This document shows positions 34,762 to 43,076 of a stretch of DNA of 64,000 bases, in pieces. This stretch comes from Bradyrhizobium sp. CB1717 (lineage in GTDB: Bacteria; Pseudomonadota; Alphaproteobacteria; Rhizobiales; Xanthobacteraceae), in assembly GCF_029714325.1 (NCBI RefSeq), contig NZ_CP121666.1, positions 2,542,001-2,606,000 of the forward strand, in the 5' to 3' direction. Position 1 is the stretch's first letter. Each line of letters starts with the position of its first letter. The position numbers and the translations under genes were made by a program. The notes beneath the pieces are model-generated. The model searched no databases, had not been told where the DNA came from, and saw only the letters and a program-made list of their open reading frames with translations.

Positions 34762-36051
34762 ATGTCGACGCGCCTGCGTCTTGCCACCGTCCTTCTGACG
34801 GCATCGCTGCTTCTCCCGCTGCGGCCCGCGCAGGCGCAATTGGCGGGGCACGGCGGGCCTGTCCGGGCGCTCGCCGTTTCGGTCGACGGCAGGACCGTCT
34901 TGTCAGGCAGCTTCGACACGGCAGCCATCCGGTGGTCCCTCGCGACCGAGACCGCCGAGCAGGTCCTGCGCTTCCATTCGGGTGCGGTGAACGCGGCTGC
35001 CTTCCTCGGAGACGGGCGAATGGCGACGGCTGGCGCGGACGGCCAGATTGCGATCTGGACGCCGGGCCGGCCGCAACCGGACCAGATTGTCGAAGGTCAT
35101 GCGGGACCCATTGTCGCGCTCGCTGTCTCTCCCGATACGTCGAAGCTCGCATCGGCCTCATGGGACAACACGGTGCGGATCTCATCGCTCTCCGACGGCG
35201 GGACGCGCGTGCTGCACGGCCACTCGCAAGGCGTGAACGGCGTCGCCTTTGCTCCCAACGGACAATCGCTGGTGAGCGTTGGCTACGATCTGACGGTGCG
35301 GATCTGGCCGCTGCCGGACGGCAGCCCCGAGACCATCATGATGCCGGCGCCGCTGAACGTCGTCGCGATCTCGCCTGATGGCGAAATCGTCACCGGCGCG
35401 GCAGACGGCAAGCTGCGCATGATCACCGATGGTCGTGAGACTGGCGAGGTCACGGTCGCCGCCAAGCCGATCGTCGCCCTGGCGATCTCGCAAGACGGCG
35501 CGTTGCTTGCCACGGGGGCCATTGACGGCACTGTCGCGATCGTCGATCGCAAGGCGAGGGGCGTGATGCGCACGCTCGCTGGGCTCGCCGCGCCGGTCTG
35601 GTCGGTCGCGTTCTTGCCCGATGGCGCGACGCTCCTGACTGGCGGGAGTGACGGCAAGATCAGACGCTGGAATGCGCTGACCGGCGCGGCGATCGGGTCG
35701 AACGTGCTGGGCACGCCGGCGGATCCGCTTGCGGCCTATGCCGGCGATCACGGCGCCGAAATCTTCAGGGCCTGCGTGGCCTGCCATACATTGTCGGAAA
35801 CCGAGGTTCAGCGTGCCGGGCCGACGCTCGCGGGACTGTTCGGCCGGAAGATCGCCTCGCTGCCGGGTTATCGCTTCTCCGACGCGCTCAAGGCGATGGA
35901 TATCGTCTGGACGCCGGAGACCGTCTCAAAACTGTTCGAGATCGGGCCGAACGCCTACACGCCCGGCACCAAGATGCCGGAGCAGCACATCGGCTCGGCC
36001 GCGGATCGCCGCGCGCTCACGGACTTTCTGGCCCGTGCGACGTCGAAGTAG
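34762..36051 (+). CDS. exported WD40 beta-propeller fused to cytochrome c
   Basis: A 429-residue periplasmic protein. Signal peptide (about 1-26), then WD40-like repeats forming a propeller (about 28-310; units such as VLSGSFDTAAIRWSL and LASASWDNTVRISSL), then a class I cytochrome c domain (about 325-425) with haem motif CVACH (338-342) and axial Met405 in GTKMPEQ. It should carry one covalent haem and act in periplasmic electron transfer, with the propeller as a docking surface. It lies next to the formate dehydrogenase accessory region, so it could accept or relay electrons there (inference). An alternative TTG start at 34747 adds five residues. The gene ends convergent to the small PsiF-like gene. 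Confidence 0.85.
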   Translation: MSTRLRLATVLLTASLLLPLRPAQAQLAGHGGPVRALAVSVDGRTVLSGSFDTAAIRWSLATETAEQVLRFHSGAVNAAAFLGDGRMATAGADGQIAIWTPGRPQPDQIVEGHAGPIVALAVSPDTSKLASASWDNTVRISSLSDGGTRVLHGHSQGVNGVAFAPNGQSLVSVGYDLTVRIWPLPDGSPETIMMPAPLNVVAISPDGEIVTGAADGKLRMITDGRETGEVTVAAKPIVALAISQDGALLATGAIDGTVAIVDRKARGVMRTLAGLAAPVWSVAFLPDGATLLTGGSDGKIRRWNALTGAAIGSNVLGTPADPLAAYAGDHGAEIFRACVACHTLSETEVQRAGPTLAGLFGRKIASLPGYRFSDALKAMDIVWTPETVSKLFEIGPNAYTPGTKMPEQHIGSAADRRALTDFLARATSK

Positions 36052-36064
36052 CTGGCAACAAGCT

Positions 36065-36358
36065 CTAATAGGCCGGCCATTGCTCCACGGGAATGTTCGT
36101 CAGCTCCGGCTTCTCCTGGAGCATGCGAGCGACGTCGATGCTGGGATGCTCCTTGAGCGCCGTCACGACACACTGGTTGACGTATTTCCTGCGCGACAGC
36201 CACTTGATCTTCTTGCCCTTCGCCTCGGCCTTGCAGGCGACGATCGCCTGTTTGAGCGCGACCTTCTCAGCCCTAGTGAGGGCGGCGGCCCCGGCGGCCG
36301 TGCCGGCGAGAACCGTGATGGCAAGGCACGTCGAAAAACCCATCATGAAACGAGGCAT
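36065..36358 (-). CDS. small exported PsiF-like protein
   Basis: A 97-residue protein with a signal peptide (MMGFSTCLAITVLAGTAAGA) and a mature part with two cysteines in AIVACKAEAKGKKIKWLSRR and YVNQCVV, a pattern reminiscent of PsiF-type repeats. AAGGA lies 8 nt before the ATG at 36358 and overlaps the stop region of the upstream iron-sulfur gene, so it is the second gene of that operon. The C-terminus ends NIPVEQWPAY. Function unknown. Confidence 0.7.
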   Translation of the reverse strand: MPRFMMGFSTCLAITVLAGTAAGAAALTRAEKVALKQAIVACKAEAKGKKIKWLSRRKYVNQCVVTALKEHPSIDVARMLQEKPELTNIPVEQWPAY

Positions 36359-36362
36359 GCGG

Positions 36363-38435
36363 CTAGTCCTTGTTCTCGCGTTGGCGCAGATAGTCATCCG
36401 TCGTCCGTGGCGGCGCGCGTTCCGGAACGTCCTGGATCGGATCGAACTGCTGTTCGCTCATGACGATGACGCGACAATCGGCGCACATCCGCAAGGCCTC
36501 GGTCCGGCGGTCTCCGGTGGGATACATCCAGTGCCGCCCCTCGAGCTTTGTCGCGATCCGATCGATCGTGCTCTTGACGCCGAAGGGCGTGCCGCAGCGA
36601 ACACACAGGGCCGGCTCTTCCTCCTTGATCACCCGTGCCGGCGCGCGCCGTGCCCGGAAGTCGATCTGCGGGTTGAGGGTGATGACCTTCTCGGGACAGG
36701 TGCTCTGGCACAGGCCGCACTGCACGCAGGCGTCCTCCACGAATTTCAGGACGGGACGCTCGGGATCGGCGCGAAGCGCGCCGGTCGGGCAGGCCGACAC
36801 GCAGGACAGGCACAGCGTGCAACCGCTGGTGTCAACGGTGACCGCACCGATCGGTGCGCCCGCGGGCAAGGCGATCACGTCGACAGGCTTGGGCGCGAGG
36901 CGATGCAATTCACTGAGGCCAAAGCGAAGCAGATCGCCGCGCTTGCCGACCGTCCGGAAAGTTGCGGAAGTTTCGAGGCCGGCGAGGGGACCGATCCCGG
37001 TCAACTGGTCAGCCAGAATGTCGGGATCGTCGGTTTCGATCGTGGCCGCGCGGCGGCCGTCAAATCCGAGCCCGGCAAGAATGGTCTCGGCCATGGCGAT
37101 CGTCTGCAACAACCCGGTCACGCCGTGCCGCGGCTTGGCGCGCAGCAGGAACCGCACGGCCGCCGCGCCATACGCGAATGCGCCGATGACGGCCTCCAGG
37201 CCGACCTGGGTCAACTCGTTGACGGCGAGGGGAAGCACATTGGCGGGCAATCCGCCGCCATGACGGGCGAGCGCATCGATCAGCGGCGTGCCGTGCCCGC
37301 TGTCATGCAGCAGCAGGACAGGATCCGCACCGCCGGCCTCGCGGTAGGCGAGCAACATGGCGCGAAGCATCTGCAACTGGGTGTCGGCGGGCGGCAGTGC
37401 GTAGGACGCAGCTCCGGTCGGGCAGGCGGCCGCGCATTGCCCGCAACCTGCGCAGACATCTGCGTTGACGGCGACATGGTCGCCGTCCGGCGTGATCGCG
37501 CCGGTCGGGCACAAATCGAGGCAGCGATGGCATCCGGTCAGGTTCGAGCGCGAATGCGCGCAGAGGCTGGGCGTGAAGTCGACATATCTCGGCTTGTCGA
37601 AACTCCCGACGAGATCGCGAGCGGTCAGCACGGCGCGCAGCACGGCCGCGGGATCGCGCGGATCGGCGCGAAGATAGCCGTCCCGCAGCTCGTGCGCAGG
37701 GAACAGCGGCGCATCGCCGGAGAGGTCGAGCACGAGATCGCAGCGTGAGGTCGCCCCATTGCGCGGGGCCTCGAACACGAAGCGATCGCGCGAAGACGGG
37801 CGCGGCTGCGCGTAATCGTCGATCGTGAGCTCGAATGCGCCAAAATGGCCCCGCGCGTTGCGGATCGTGCCCTTCACGATCGGGAACACTGCCGCGGCAG
37901 GCGGCGTCACGTCTGCCGGCTGCCTGAGCATGACCGTGACATCGAGATGATCGGCGAGCAGCCGCCCGGCTTCGATCGCAGCCTCGTCCTGTCCATAGAT
38001 CAGGATGATGCCGTCACTCGACGATGTGACCAGCGGATAGTCCGGTGCGGGAATCTCGGCCGCAGCAAGCAGCGCCGCCATCTTCGCGCCCGCATTCGCG
38101 CCGTCGCGCGACCAGCCCGCGGTCTCGCGGATGTTGACGAAGCTGATCCCGCCGGGGCGTTCGCCGATTTCACCGGTGAACTGCGCAGCCTGCTGCGTGC
38201 AGGCGACCGTCAGCGGGCCATCCGCCTTTGCCGCGCTGCGGAAATGATCGAGCTCCGCGCCGCAGAGATGACGATAGCTCCTGATCTCGCAGTTGGGGCA
38301 TCCACGCCGGATCGTGGCCACGTCAAGGCGCATCGTGTCTTCACACGAGCAGATCAGGACGGTTTTCGCTGGCTGCTTCAGGTCAATCCCTCCGCCAGTG
38401 CGGCGCCGACTTGCGGACTCGCGCCATTCCTGCAC
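36363..38435 (-). CDS. multi-[4Fe-4S] protein of the formate dehydrogenase region
   Basis: A cytoplasmic protein of about 690 residues. N-terminal motif LICSCEDTM, then a pseudo-domain with ILIYGQDEAAIEAGRLLADH, then two pairs of ferredoxin motifs: CHRCLDLCPTGA with CAGCGQCAAACPTGA, and CTLCLSCVSACPTGA with CVQCGLCQSTCPE. That is room for four [4Fe-4S] clusters. A C-terminal CVRC...CADC pair looks like a zinc or rubredoxin-type site. It probably shuttles electrons or donates clusters during formate dehydrogenase function; the partner is not established. The start is unclear: GTG at 38435 is listed, but GGAGGG sits 6 nt before a CTG at 38381, just ahead of the conserved N-terminus. It is divergent from the ligase-like gene. 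Confidence 0.85.
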   Translation of the reverse strand: MQEWRESASRRRTGGGIDLKQPAKTVLICSCEDTMRLDVATIRRGCPNCEIRSYRHLCGAELDHFRSAAKADGPLTVACTQQAAQFTGEIGERPGGISFVNIRETAGWSRDGANAGAKMAALLAAAEIPAPDYPLVTSSSDGIILIYGQDEAAIEAGRLLADHLDVTVMLRQPADVTPPAAAVFPIVKGTIRNARGHFGAFELTIDDYAQPRPSSRDRFVFEAPRNGATSRCDLVLDLSGDAPLFPAHELRDGYLRADPRDPAAVLRAVLTARDLVGSFDKPRYVDFTPSLCAHSRSNLTGCHRCLDLCPTGAITPDGDHVAVNADVCAGCGQCAAACPTGAASYALPPADTQLQMLRAMLLAYREAGGADPVLLLHDSGHGTPLIDALARHGGGLPANVLPLAVNELTQVGLEAVIGAFAYGAAAVRFLLRAKPRHGVTGLLQTIAMAETILAGLGFDGRRAATIETDDPDILADQLTGIGPLAGLETSATFRTVGKRGDLLRFGLSELHRLAPKPVDVIALPAGAPIGAVTVDTSGCTLCLSCVSACPTGALRADPERPVLKFVEDACVQCGLCQSTCPEKVITLNPQIDFRARRAPARVIKEEEPALCVRCGTPFGVKSTIDRIATKLEGRHWMYPTGDRRTEALRMCADCRVIVMSEQQFDPIQDVPERAPPRTTDDYLRQRENKD

Positions 38436-38484
38436 CTCGTATAGATATTCACTATCGGGAAGAAAAGGAAAGTGGAGGACGGCC

Positions 38485-39240
38485 TTGCGGTCGACCCCAA
38501 CCAGCCACGTCTCCCTGGCGGAGCCGATCCAGCTGCCGCCGCCTTTCACGCTCGTCCGGTTGCGTGAGAGCAGAGACGCCTTTGCCGACGCTTGCCGCAT
38601 TGCACCCAAGAGCGGCGCCGGCACGCTGGTGTATGTCGGGCGGTTCGATCTTGCCGAATTCGCCGTGGTGCTCGAGCCGGGCGAACCCTTGCGCACCGCG
38701 CGGCGCGCCTTCTACGCCGGCATGGTCGCGCTCACCGACGCTCTTCGCGCCTACGCGCCGCCGAACAAGACCGTCACGATCGGCTGGCCCGACGCCGTCG
38801 AGATCGATGGCGGGCTGGTCGGCGGTGCGCGCATGGGATGGCCGTCGTCCGCGCGCGAGGATGAGCCGCCCGCCTGGCTGGTGTTCGGCGCCATGATCCG
38901 GACGGTCGCAATGGCCGACCAGGGGCCCGGCATTCATCCGCTCGCGTCCGCGCTGGATGAGGAGGGGTTTGGCGAAGCGGGGGCCGCAGAGGTGACCGAG
39001 AGTTTTGCACGGCACCTGATGCGGGCGATCGATAGTTGGCAGGTCGACGGCTTTGACAGTGTCGCACGCGATTATCTCAGCCGGGTTCCCAGTGAGCGGC
39101 GGACTGTCCTGAACATCGACGATGGCGGCGATCTCCTCACGCGCCGCGTCGGCACCGACAGGGTTGAACGGAGCGAGCTCGTCAAGGCGCTCGCCACCCC
39201 GTCCTGGCTCGATCCGAAACTCGGGGGACCGCGGCTATGA
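38485..39240 (+). CDS. biotin/lipoate-ligase-like protein, possibly non-catalytic
   Basis: A 251-residue protein of the biotin/lipoate protein ligase superfamily with a C-terminal extension (DUF4444-like). The segment TIGWPDAVEIDGGLVGGARM aligns with the WPND...KLAGI core of BirA, but the catalytic Lys is replaced by Gly, and no GRGRRG loop is seen. It may therefore bind without ligating, or use another mechanism. The TTG at 38485 has GGAGG 6 nt upstream. It opens a coupled series; its stop overlaps the next start (ATGA). Confidence 0.75.
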   Translation: MRSTPTSHVSLAEPIQLPPPFTLVRLRESRDAFADACRIAPKSGAGTLVYVGRFDLAEFAVVLEPGEPLRTARRAFYAGMVALTDALRAYAPPNKTVTIGWPDAVEIDGGLVGGARMGWPSSAREDEPPAWLVFGAMIRTVAMADQGPGIHPLASALDEEGFGEAGAAEVTESFARHLMRAIDSWQVDGFDSVARDYLSRVPSERRTVLNIDDGGDLLTRRVGTDRVERSELVKALATPSWLDPKLGGPRL

Positions 39241-39776
39241 AACTGCTGCGCACCATCGCGCTCGATCCCTCCGACACCTTCGTGTTCGATGCGGCGGCGG
39301 AGCCCGGCGAATGGGCCGTCTCCGGCGCGTTCCGCTTCTGCGACCAGGATCCCGCGACGCTGAGCGGCAAGGCGCGCGCGGCGTTTCGCAGCGGCTTCCT
39401 CGGGGTGCAGTCCTGGGGCTGGTCGACGCTGGCGCAGATTGCGCCGGCAACGGAGAGCGATTGCCGGGCGCTGATCGAGCTCCTCGCCGGTCAACTCATC
39501 GATCGCTTCGGCGCGCCGGATCCGGCAACCGCGCGGACGGCCGCCGAAGAGGAGGTTGCCTTTGTGCAGTCGCTCTGCACCCATCCGATCAGTTCGCTCA
39601 TCGCCGTTCACCGCTCGGTGAGCGCCGGCGAGGTCCGCGAGTCGTTCCGCAGGCTGCAGCTGCGGCAAGGGCAGGGGCACGGCAAGGCGTTCTCGTTCAT
39701 GGAAGCCGAGGATGACGTCGAATCCGACGGCAATGTCAGGCTTGCCGATATGAGCCAGGAGCGGCAGCACCGATGA
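39237..39776 (+). CDS. DUF6505 family protein
   Basis: A 179-residue soluble protein starting MKLLRTIALDPSDTFVFDAA, with AVSGAFRFCDQDPATLSGK and a glycine-poor, helical C-terminus. It matches DUF6505, a family known to me only from formate dehydrogenase neighbourhoods. It is coupled at both ends by ATGA overlaps with the ligase-like gene and the DUF6352 gene, so the products should be made in fixed ratio. Confidence 0.75.
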   Translation: MKLLRTIALDPSDTFVFDAAAEPGEWAVSGAFRFCDQDPATLSGKARAAFRSGFLGVQSWGWSTLAQIAPATESDCRALIELLAGQLIDRFGAPDPATARTAAEEEVAFVQSLCTHPISSLIAVHRSVSAGEVRESFRRLQLRQGQGHGKAFSFMEAEDDVESDGNVRLADMSQERQHR

Positions 39777-40780
39777 ACGATTTCTGGATCGCGTGCGGCC
39801 ACCATCTGCTCGATCGTAGCGAGAGCGGTGGGCTTTGCGTCACCGACGAGTTCCTGAAGGCCTATTTTGCGCGTCCCGAGCTGATCCCGCCGGACGAAGC
39901 ATGTCGGGTCGAGCGGCGACTGCACGGCGCGCTGCTCGCCGCTCCCCGCCGGCCGGTCGGCGCTGACGAGGTTGCCGCGATTGTCGATGCGGATGCCCGG
40001 GAGAACTGGCGGTTCGTGCTTGCCTTTCGCGATCTCCTGGTGCGGCATCCGACGCTCGAGGCCGCCTATCTTGCAACCGTCCGGTCGCGGTCCAATGATC
40101 TGCCGCCGCTGTTCGTCAATCAGCTCGTGCATGTGATCCTGCGCAATGCGCTCGATGGCTGCGATGATCCGTTCGTGCTGCGCGCAGCCGAGCTGTTCTT
40201 CCGCCCGCAGCGCATCCTGCCGCATGAGCAGGCCTTGCTGCTCGGAGATGAAGAGGTCGTCGGTGGGCAGAGTCCGACCCCGGTGCTCTCGCTGATGTCG
40301 ATGCTGGGGGCCGCGACCGATGCCCAGCTCGACGTCCTGGGCGAGGACAATGCCGACGACTATTGGCACCGAAGCGACGATTTCGACATGGCGTTCGACC
40401 TCACCGCGGGGGGGCGCGGGCCGAGGGCGTTGGCGCAGGCGATGTCGCGCTGGATCTCTCATCTGCTCGGGATCGACGTCGGCATTGAGCCGCTGCGCGA
40501 ATTGCGTGATGCGCGGCTCACCTGGTATGTCGGGCTCGACGCTGATGCGACCAGACTGGGGGACCGTCTCTGGCACGGGGAGCAACTCGATGACCGCAGC
40601 GCCGGCCGTGTGCTTTCATTGTTCCGCCTGACGTTTGCCGACAAGAGTGCGGCCGCGGACGAGATGCAGGGTGAGCCGATCTATCTCATTCTGTCGATGA
40701 ATTCCGATCAGAAGCTCCGGATGAAGCCGCAGAATTTGCTGACGGGGTTGCCGATCAGGCATCTGGAGATGGTGACATGA
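39773..40780 (+). CDS. DUF6352 family protein
   Basis: A 335-residue soluble protein beginning MNDFWIACGHHLLDR, with landmarks RSNDLPPLFVNQLVHVILRN and a late SLFRLTFADKS. It fits DUF6352, a family of unknown function. Several conserved Cys/His (ACGHH, DGCDD) could bind metal, but this is a guess. It is coupled to its neighbours by ATGA overlaps. Confidence 0.75.
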   Translation: MNDFWIACGHHLLDRSESGGLCVTDEFLKAYFARPELIPPDEACRVERRLHGALLAAPRRPVGADEVAAIVDADARENWRFVLAFRDLLVRHPTLEAAYLATVRSRSNDLPPLFVNQLVHVILRNALDGCDDPFVLRAAELFFRPQRILPHEQALLLGDEEVVGGQSPTPVLSLMSMLGAATDAQLDVLGEDNADDYWHRSDDFDMAFDLTAGGRGPRALAQAMSRWISHLLGIDVGIEPLRELRDARLTWYVGLDADATRLGDRLWHGEQLDDRSAGRVLSLFRLTFADKSAAADEMQGEPIYLILSMNSDQKLRMKPQNLLTGLPIRHLEMVT

Positions 40781-41292
40781 GCCCGGCTGCGCTGCCGCTC
40801 GTGCGCATTCCCGTCGGCATCGTGGTCGAGCGGCACAAGGCGGACTCGCCGTGGGCCGACTTCGTCTGGCGCGCTGTCGCCGTGCTGCCGGACGAGCCGG
40901 ACACAAAGTCCTGGACGGTGCTCCGAGAAGAGGGAGGTGGGACACTGTTCTATGCCGGCAGCGCTATGGTCGATCTCTACAGTTCCGAGACGGCGCGCTA
41001 TCGCGATAATCTCGCGTCGGGGAGTCCGAGCATTTGGACAGTGTTGTCGCCTGCCGAAGGCGCCTGGCCCTACTCGGTGGCTGCCGCCACCGCAGATCCC
41101 GCGGAAGGCGAAGCGTTCACGGAGGCCGGCGCCAATCTGGTCGAGGCCGTTCCCATGCCGGAAGTTCTGCGCGAGCAGATTGAAAGCTTCGTTGCCGAGC
41201 ACCACGTCGAACGTGAGTTCTTCAAACGCAAGCGGCGGCAGGCCGATCCGGAGGCGCTGGCGCGCCGGCAGCATGAAGGCGGACACGAATGA
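40777..41292 (+). CDS. DUF3305 family protein
   Basis: A 171-residue soluble protein with IPVGIVVERHKADSPWADF near the N-terminus and EVLREQIESFVAEHHVEREF toward the C-terminus, typical of DUF3305. This family occurs next to DUF3306 and TorD-like genes in formate dehydrogenase clusters, for example in Shewanella. The ATG and stop are both in ATGA overlaps. Confidence 0.82.
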   Translation: MSPAALPLVRIPVGIVVERHKADSPWADFVWRAVAVLPDEPDTKSWTVLREEGGGTLFYAGSAMVDLYSSETARYRDNLASGSPSIWTVLSPAEGAWPYSVAAATADPAEGEAFTEAGANLVEAVPMPEVLREQIESFVAEHHVEREFFKRKRRQADPEALARRQHEGGHE

Positions 41293-41915
41293 GCGAGGAT
41301 AAGTTCCTGGCGCGCTGGTCCCGACTCAAGCACGAGGCAAAGGCGAACGCCGCGCAGCCGGATCCGGCAATGCACGACGACATGCAGTCGACACCGCCGC
41401 CCGCCACGAAAGACGACGAAGCGGAGTTCGACCTCTCGAGCCTGCCTTCGATCGATACGATCACATCAGCGACCGATATCAAGGCGTTCTTGCGCAAGGG
41501 GATACCGCAGGAGCTGACACGTGCGGCGCTTCGTCGCGCCTGGAGCGCTGATCCCGCCATACGCGACTTCGTCGGACTTGCCGAAAACGCATGGGACTTC
41601 AACGATCCCTCCGCAATGCCGGGATTTGGGCCGCTGGATTGTTCGGAAGCAGAATTGGCCGCGTTCGTGGACAGGATCATCGGTGGCATCAGCAAGTCAG
41701 CCGAGACGCTGTCCGAGACCCCCGTTGAAGTCGCGGATTCTTCGCGGGAATTGCGTCAGGTCGAGGGGCCAGGTGTCGAGATCGCCGCCGAAGACGAAGC
41801 GCGTCCCGAGTTAGCTCCTGCTCCTGCTGCAACGCAACGAGCGGTCGCCGAAAGCACTGGAAGCGAACAGCTGTCGATTCCTCGCCGCACGCATGGCGGC
41901 GCGCTGCCCCGCTAG
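41289..41915 (+). CDS. DUF3306 family protein
   Basis: A 208-residue acidic protein: FLARWSRLKHEAKA at the start, the core LSSLPSIDTITSATDIKAFL and LRRAWSADPAIRDFVGLAEN, then a long low-complexity Ala/Glu/Pro tail. It matches DUF3306, an accessory family of formate dehydrogenase clusters without known function. The 131-bp gap to the chaperone gene suggests a break or second promoter there. Confidence 0.82.
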   Translation: MSEDKFLARWSRLKHEAKANAAQPDPAMHDDMQSTPPPATKDDEAEFDLSSLPSIDTITSATDIKAFLRKGIPQELTRAALRRAWSADPAIRDFVGLAENAWDFNDPSAMPGFGPLDCSEAELAAFVDRIIGGISKSAETLSETPVEVADSSRELRQVEGPGVEIAAEDEARPELAPAPAATQRAVAESTGSEQLSIPRRTHGGALPR

Positions 41916-42046
41916 GGCTCCCCGACGAAAGGCCATAGCCGCAGACTATGGGAGGCGATTGACCCTCGGTTCCGCCGGGACTACGCTTCGCCTAGCGCTT
42001 TGTAGCAAAAGCAAAATCAGCACCTGGGACTTGGATGGAGGTCCAC

Positions 42047-42826
42047 GTGCGTGATGATGGCCTCGAACGAGCGATTTGCGCCGCCGGCGGCGTTGCCGGG
42101 CTTGCGCGCAAAATCGGCATTAGCCAACCCTCCGTTTCGAACTGGACCAAGGTACCTGCACAACGGGTGATTGCGGTCGAAGCGGTCACCGGCGTGTCGC
42201 GCAATGATCTGCGGCCTGATCTGTACAGCGAGCCTCTTCTGTCCGAAGAGCCGATCGATCCCGTCGATGCGGCGCGTGCTCAGGAATATCGGCTGCTCGC
42301 TACGCTCTTGTCTGCAGCACCGTCAGAAAAGCTGCTCGATCAACTGTCCGCATTGAGCGGTGATGCGACGCCGCTCGGGCGCGCGCATGCCGCGCTGGCC
42401 GCAGCCGCCGCCAATGCAGTCCCGGCGAAGGTCGAACGCGAATATTTCGATCTGTTCACTGGTCTCGGCCGCGGCGAGCTCTTGCCCTATGCCTCCTATT
42501 ATCTGACGGGATTTCTCAACGAGCGGCCGCTGTCGCGCCTGCGCGCCGACCTCGCTGCGCTTGGGATCGAGCGCGTCGCGAACAATTCGGAGCCGGAGGA
42601 TCACGCGGCCATCCTGTGCGAGGTCATGGCAGGGTTCGCGGGAGGCCGCTTCGCAGCGACGTCCGACGCGCAGCGCGCCTTCTTCGAGAAGCACATCGCG
42701 CCCTGGATGGGACGGCTGTTTGCCGACATCGAGCGTGCGGAGAGCGCCATCTTCTATCGTGCGGTCGGCGCGCTCGGTCGCGCCTTTGTCGATATCGAGA
42801 CGGAAGCATTCACGTTCGCCAACTGA
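42047..42826 (+). CDS. TorD-family chaperone with N-terminal YdaS-like DNA-binding domain
   Basis: A 259-residue fusion. Residues about 5-55 form a Cro/YdaS-type helix-turn-helix (AGLARKIGISQPSVSNWTK and RVIAVEAVTGVSRNDLRPD). From about 80 on it is a TorD/DmsD-like chaperone with EYFDLFTGLGRGELLPYASY and FFEKHIAPWMGRLFADIE. TorD chaperones bind Tat signals and assist molybdoenzyme maturation. The GTG at 42047 has GGAGG 5 nt upstream; an ATG at 42035 is also possible. It lies just before fdhX-A-B-C. The fusion suggests that the chaperone may also sense enzyme maturation and regulate the operon (inference). Confidence 0.87.
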   Translation: MRDDGLERAICAAGGVAGLARKIGISQPSVSNWTKVPAQRVIAVEAVTGVSRNDLRPDLYSEPLLSEEPIDPVDAARAQEYRLLATLLSAAPSEKLLDQLSALSGDATPLGRAHAALAAAAANAVPAKVEREYFDLFTGLGRGELLPYASYYLTGFLNERPLSRLRADLAALGIERVANNSEPEDHAAILCEVMAGFAGGRFAATSDAQRAFFEKHIAPWMGRLFADIERAESAIFYRAVGALGRAFVDIETEAFTFAN

Positions 42827-42855
42827 CCTGCACCGGCAGGTCCAGGAGAGATGCG

Positions 42856-43074
42856 ATGAGTGAAGACAGGAAAACCACAGTCGGACGCCGCGCCTTCCTG
42901 CGCAAGGTCGGCGTCGGCACGGTGGGCGCCGGCGCGACGCTTGCGACACCGCTGGTCGGGTCCGCGCAGGCTGATAGCGAAACCAACGATGAGAAGCGTA
43001 AGGCGCGCTACAAGGAAACCGATCACGTCAAGGCGTTCTATCGCGTCAATCGTTATCCGGCCAAGGGAGGTTGA
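42856..43074 (+). CDS. small Tat-signal protein of the formate dehydrogenase operon (FdhX-like)
   Basis: A 72-residue protein, almost all Tat signal: TTVGRRAFLRKVGVG then a hydrophobic stretch and a short basic tail (KARYKETDHVKAFYRVNRYP). Such proteins are regularly found upstream of fdhA in this cluster type and are thought to aid assembly. AGGAG lies 7 nt before the ATG at 42856. Its stop lies 2 nt before the fdhA start. Confidence 0.82.
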   Translation: MSEDRKTTVGRRAFLRKVGVGTVGAGATLATPLVGSAQADSETNDEKRKARYKETDHVKAFYRVNRYPAKGG

Positions 43075-43076
43075 CC

